A stretch of 13,997 bases of DNA from BS750m-G28 sp035527235 (GTDB lineage Archaea; Thermoproteota; Bathyarchaeia; TCS64). The translations under genes and the position numbers were made by a program. The notes beneath the pieces were generated by a model. The model made no database searches, was not told the origin of the DNA, and worked only from the letters and a program-made list of their open reading frames with translations. Where the stretch lies: positions 1 through 13,997 of the forward strand of contig DATLAV010000261.1 in assembly GCA_035527235.1 (NCBI GenBank). The letters are read 5' to 3'. Positions 13,002 to 13,997 of this stretch are shown here, piece by piece (the first letter of the stretch is position 1; every line of letters begins with the position of its first letter).

Positions 13002-13184
13002 TTAATCCAGCTCCCTTTTCTCGATCAACTTCTTGACCGAGTTCGTGTAGGAGTTGTACTCCTTCTTGCGGCAGCCTCTACAGAGGTAGCTATTCTTCCT
13101 GAGGCCTTTGATCCCGCGTTCGTTCAGCCTGATCTCTTCAGGCGTTAGAACCTTACCGCAGACTTTACAGGTTATCTCGGACAT
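13002..13184 (-). CDS. Small two-CxxC zinc-binding protein
   Basis: A 60-residue basic protein with two cysteine pairs, Cys6-x2-Cys9 (TCKVCGKVLTPEEIR) and Cys35-x2-Cys38 (YLCRGCRKKEYNSYT), separated by 25 residues, as in a treble-clef or zinc-ribbon fold binding one zinc. A helical basic tail, VKKLIEKREL, follows. Such proteins often bind nucleic acid or ribosomes, but I cannot name the family. I chose the ATG at 13184; a GTG at 13190 adds two residues. AGGATG eight to ten bases upstream and a TATA-like TCATAAGAG at about 13218-13226 support it. A broken relative sits at 9488-9676 on the same strand, so this type of gene has been duplicated locally. The conservation of all four cysteines here shows this copy is the functional one. 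Confidence 0.83.
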   Translation of the reverse strand: MSEITCKVCGKVLTPEEIRLNERGIKGLRKNSYLCRGCRKKEYNSYTNSVKKLIEKRELD

Positions 13185-13190
13185 TCCCAC

Positions 13191-13486
13191 ATCCTACCAC
13201 GCACACGCATGTGAAAACTCTTATGATGACACAGGATGGCAGAGGAAGTCTAGATAGGGTGAAAGCCGTCACGAACCCACCACCTGGGAGAGTCGTTGAC
13301 CAGGTCCAAGCCTAGATCCAAAGTAATTTAACACATTATTAATAGATGTGTAAGGTTTCAATTCAAGAAATCCATATAATAGCATATTTTTCTGAATGTT
13401 GCCCTAGATTTTAGTTCTCAGGAAAATTCGCACGATAATTTTTTTCCGCAAAACATTTAATAGAAAACCGTATCTGTAATTGAGTC
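13191..13486. other. Intergenic region with a GC-rich, dyad-containing block
   Basis: The 296 bases between the zinc-protein start and the ATP synthase gene hold no credible coding frame. The left part carries the zinc gene's promoter. From about 13230 to 13320 the sequence is clearly more GC-rich than the rest and contains ACCTGG, twelve bases, CCAGGT (13282-13305), GGGT/ACCC (13257-13278), GGAT/ATCC at its edges and CTAGAT twice. It does not fold as a tRNA. The right part is AT-rich promoter sequence for the ATP synthase gene. Confidence 0.4.
13453..13463 (+). promoter_or_regulatory. TATA box for the ATP synthase subunit I gene
   Basis: ACATTTAATAG, predicting a start near 13483, within a few bases of the ATG at 13487. 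No ribosome-binding sequence precedes that ATG, so the transcript is probably leaderless. Confidence 0.55.
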
Positions 13487-13997
13487 ATGTTGATGAAGAA
13501 GTTCACGATCATCGCTTCACCGAAGTACGAACACCTATTTCTTGAGGAGTTGAGCAAAGCACGGGCAGTCCAACTCAAAGACGTGACAGGGATTGAGTTC
13601 GAGAGGCTGAAGGCGGGGGAGAGAACCGCAGATTACGAGGCCCTCTATGAGAAGTACCACGCAGTTTACCAGAGCGTCCTTGAGATGGGTCTCCCCGTTC
13701 GTGGGACAACAGATCTATCAACGGTCGAATTAGATCAGCTGTTTGACGATCCTAAGGGGACAGTGGAGAATTTCCTCACAACATTGGAAGAGTTCAAGGA
13801 AAAGCTTGCGGAAGCCAAGACCGAGCAGGACCTGATGAAGGAGGACAACGAGAAGAAGCTCCTGGAGGCGAGGCTCCGGCTAGAAAGCGTAAGGGCCCTT
13901 GAACCCGATGAACTCCGGAGATGTTTAGCAGTCGGAGTGGTGAAACTAAATCTTCTTGATCAACTTGTGGAACATCTCCAGAGATTCGATGATATCG
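13487..13997 (+). CDS. atpI: A-type ATP synthase subunit I, N-terminal part
   Basis: An open frame of 170 codons runs off the right edge. It begins MLMKKFTIIASPKYEHLFLE and continues ELSKARAVQLKDVTG, the start expected of subunit I (a) of archaeal A-type and V-type ATPases: a basic strand, a helix, then a strand ending near residue 35. A long charged heptad-like region follows (about residues 95-135, TTLEEFKEKLAEAKTEQDLM), fitting the peripheral stalk coiled coil of this subunit. The C-terminal membrane domain that holds the proton half-channels would lie outside the window. In many archaea this gene opens the ATP synthase operon, and a TATA box directly upstream with a leaderless ATG agrees. 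Its codon use is somewhat more AT-rich than that of the genes to its left. An ATG at 13493 is an alternative start. The identification rests on the N-terminal pattern. Confidence 0.78.
   Translation, partial: MLMKKFTIIASPKYEHLFLEELSKARAVQLKDVTGIEFERLKAGERTADYEALYEKYHAVYQSVLEMGLPVRGTTDLSTVELDQLFDDPKGTVENFLTTLEEFKEKLAEAKTEQDLMKEDNEKKLLEARLRLESVRALEPDELRRCLAVGVVKLNLLDQLVEHLQRFDDI

Noticed and set aside
13222..13260. ATGATGA resembling a C box of a C/D guide RNA
   Set aside because: No CTGA D or D' box at suitable spacing and no C' box follow, so it does not form a guide RNA unit.
13230..13320. Possible tRNA gene in the GC-rich block
   Set aside because: No seven-base acceptor stem, no T-loop consensus and no anticodon arm can be aligned together.

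Overview
The window looks like archaeal chromosome. Evidence: a complete transcription factor B (8537-9481), the N-terminus of an A-type ATP synthase subunit I (13487 to the window end), AT-rich TATA-like boxes about 25 bases before the likely transcript starts, several leaderless or short-leader genes, and arginine coded mostly by AGG/AGA in moderately GC-rich genes. Nothing fixes the lineage. A Bathyarchaeia-like or other TACK-related archaeon is only a guess from the overall style.

Layout. (1) 1-190: C-terminus of an unrecognised plus-strand gene, whose stop interlocks with that of a minus-strand CaiB/BaiF CoA-transferase (187-1386). (2) 1459-7447: a drug-efflux locus. A 12-TM MFS transporter reads left. 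A winged-helix regulator and two ABC exporter half-transporters read right, with overlapping stop/start codons. The divergent promoter region holds two copies of one dyad (CGCTACA, six bases, TGT-containing half), one between the two promoters and one at the regulator's own start, suggesting an autoregulated efflux module. The ABC pair has the asymmetric catalytic residues of a heterodimer. (3) 7531-9481: a ModE-like regulator, a PadR-like winged-helix protein, and TFB divergent from it. (4) 9488-9676: a broken copy of the small two-CxxC zinc-binding protein that is intact at 13002-13184. (5) 9755-11507: a split-barrel flavoprotein-like protein, a two-TM small membrane protein, a ribbon-helix-helix protein and a convergent Lrp/AsnC regulator. 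(6) 11508-11838: an AT-rich gap between divergent promoters. (7) 11839-12887: an unrecognised 91-residue protein, then a two-gene unit of a stand-alone Lrp ligand-binding (RAM) domain and a two-CBS-domain protein. (8) 12888-13486: the intact zinc protein and a gap with a GC-rich, dyad-containing block. (9) 13487-13997: start of the ATP synthase subunit I gene.

Regulators dominate: winged-helix, ModE-like, PadR-like, TFB, ribbon-helix-helix, Lrp and RAM/CBS genes lie within about 10 kb. The most coherent system is the efflux locus with its paired operators. The clearest unexpected item is the decayed zinc-protein copy. No tRNA, rRNA, CRISPR array or insertion sequence was seen.
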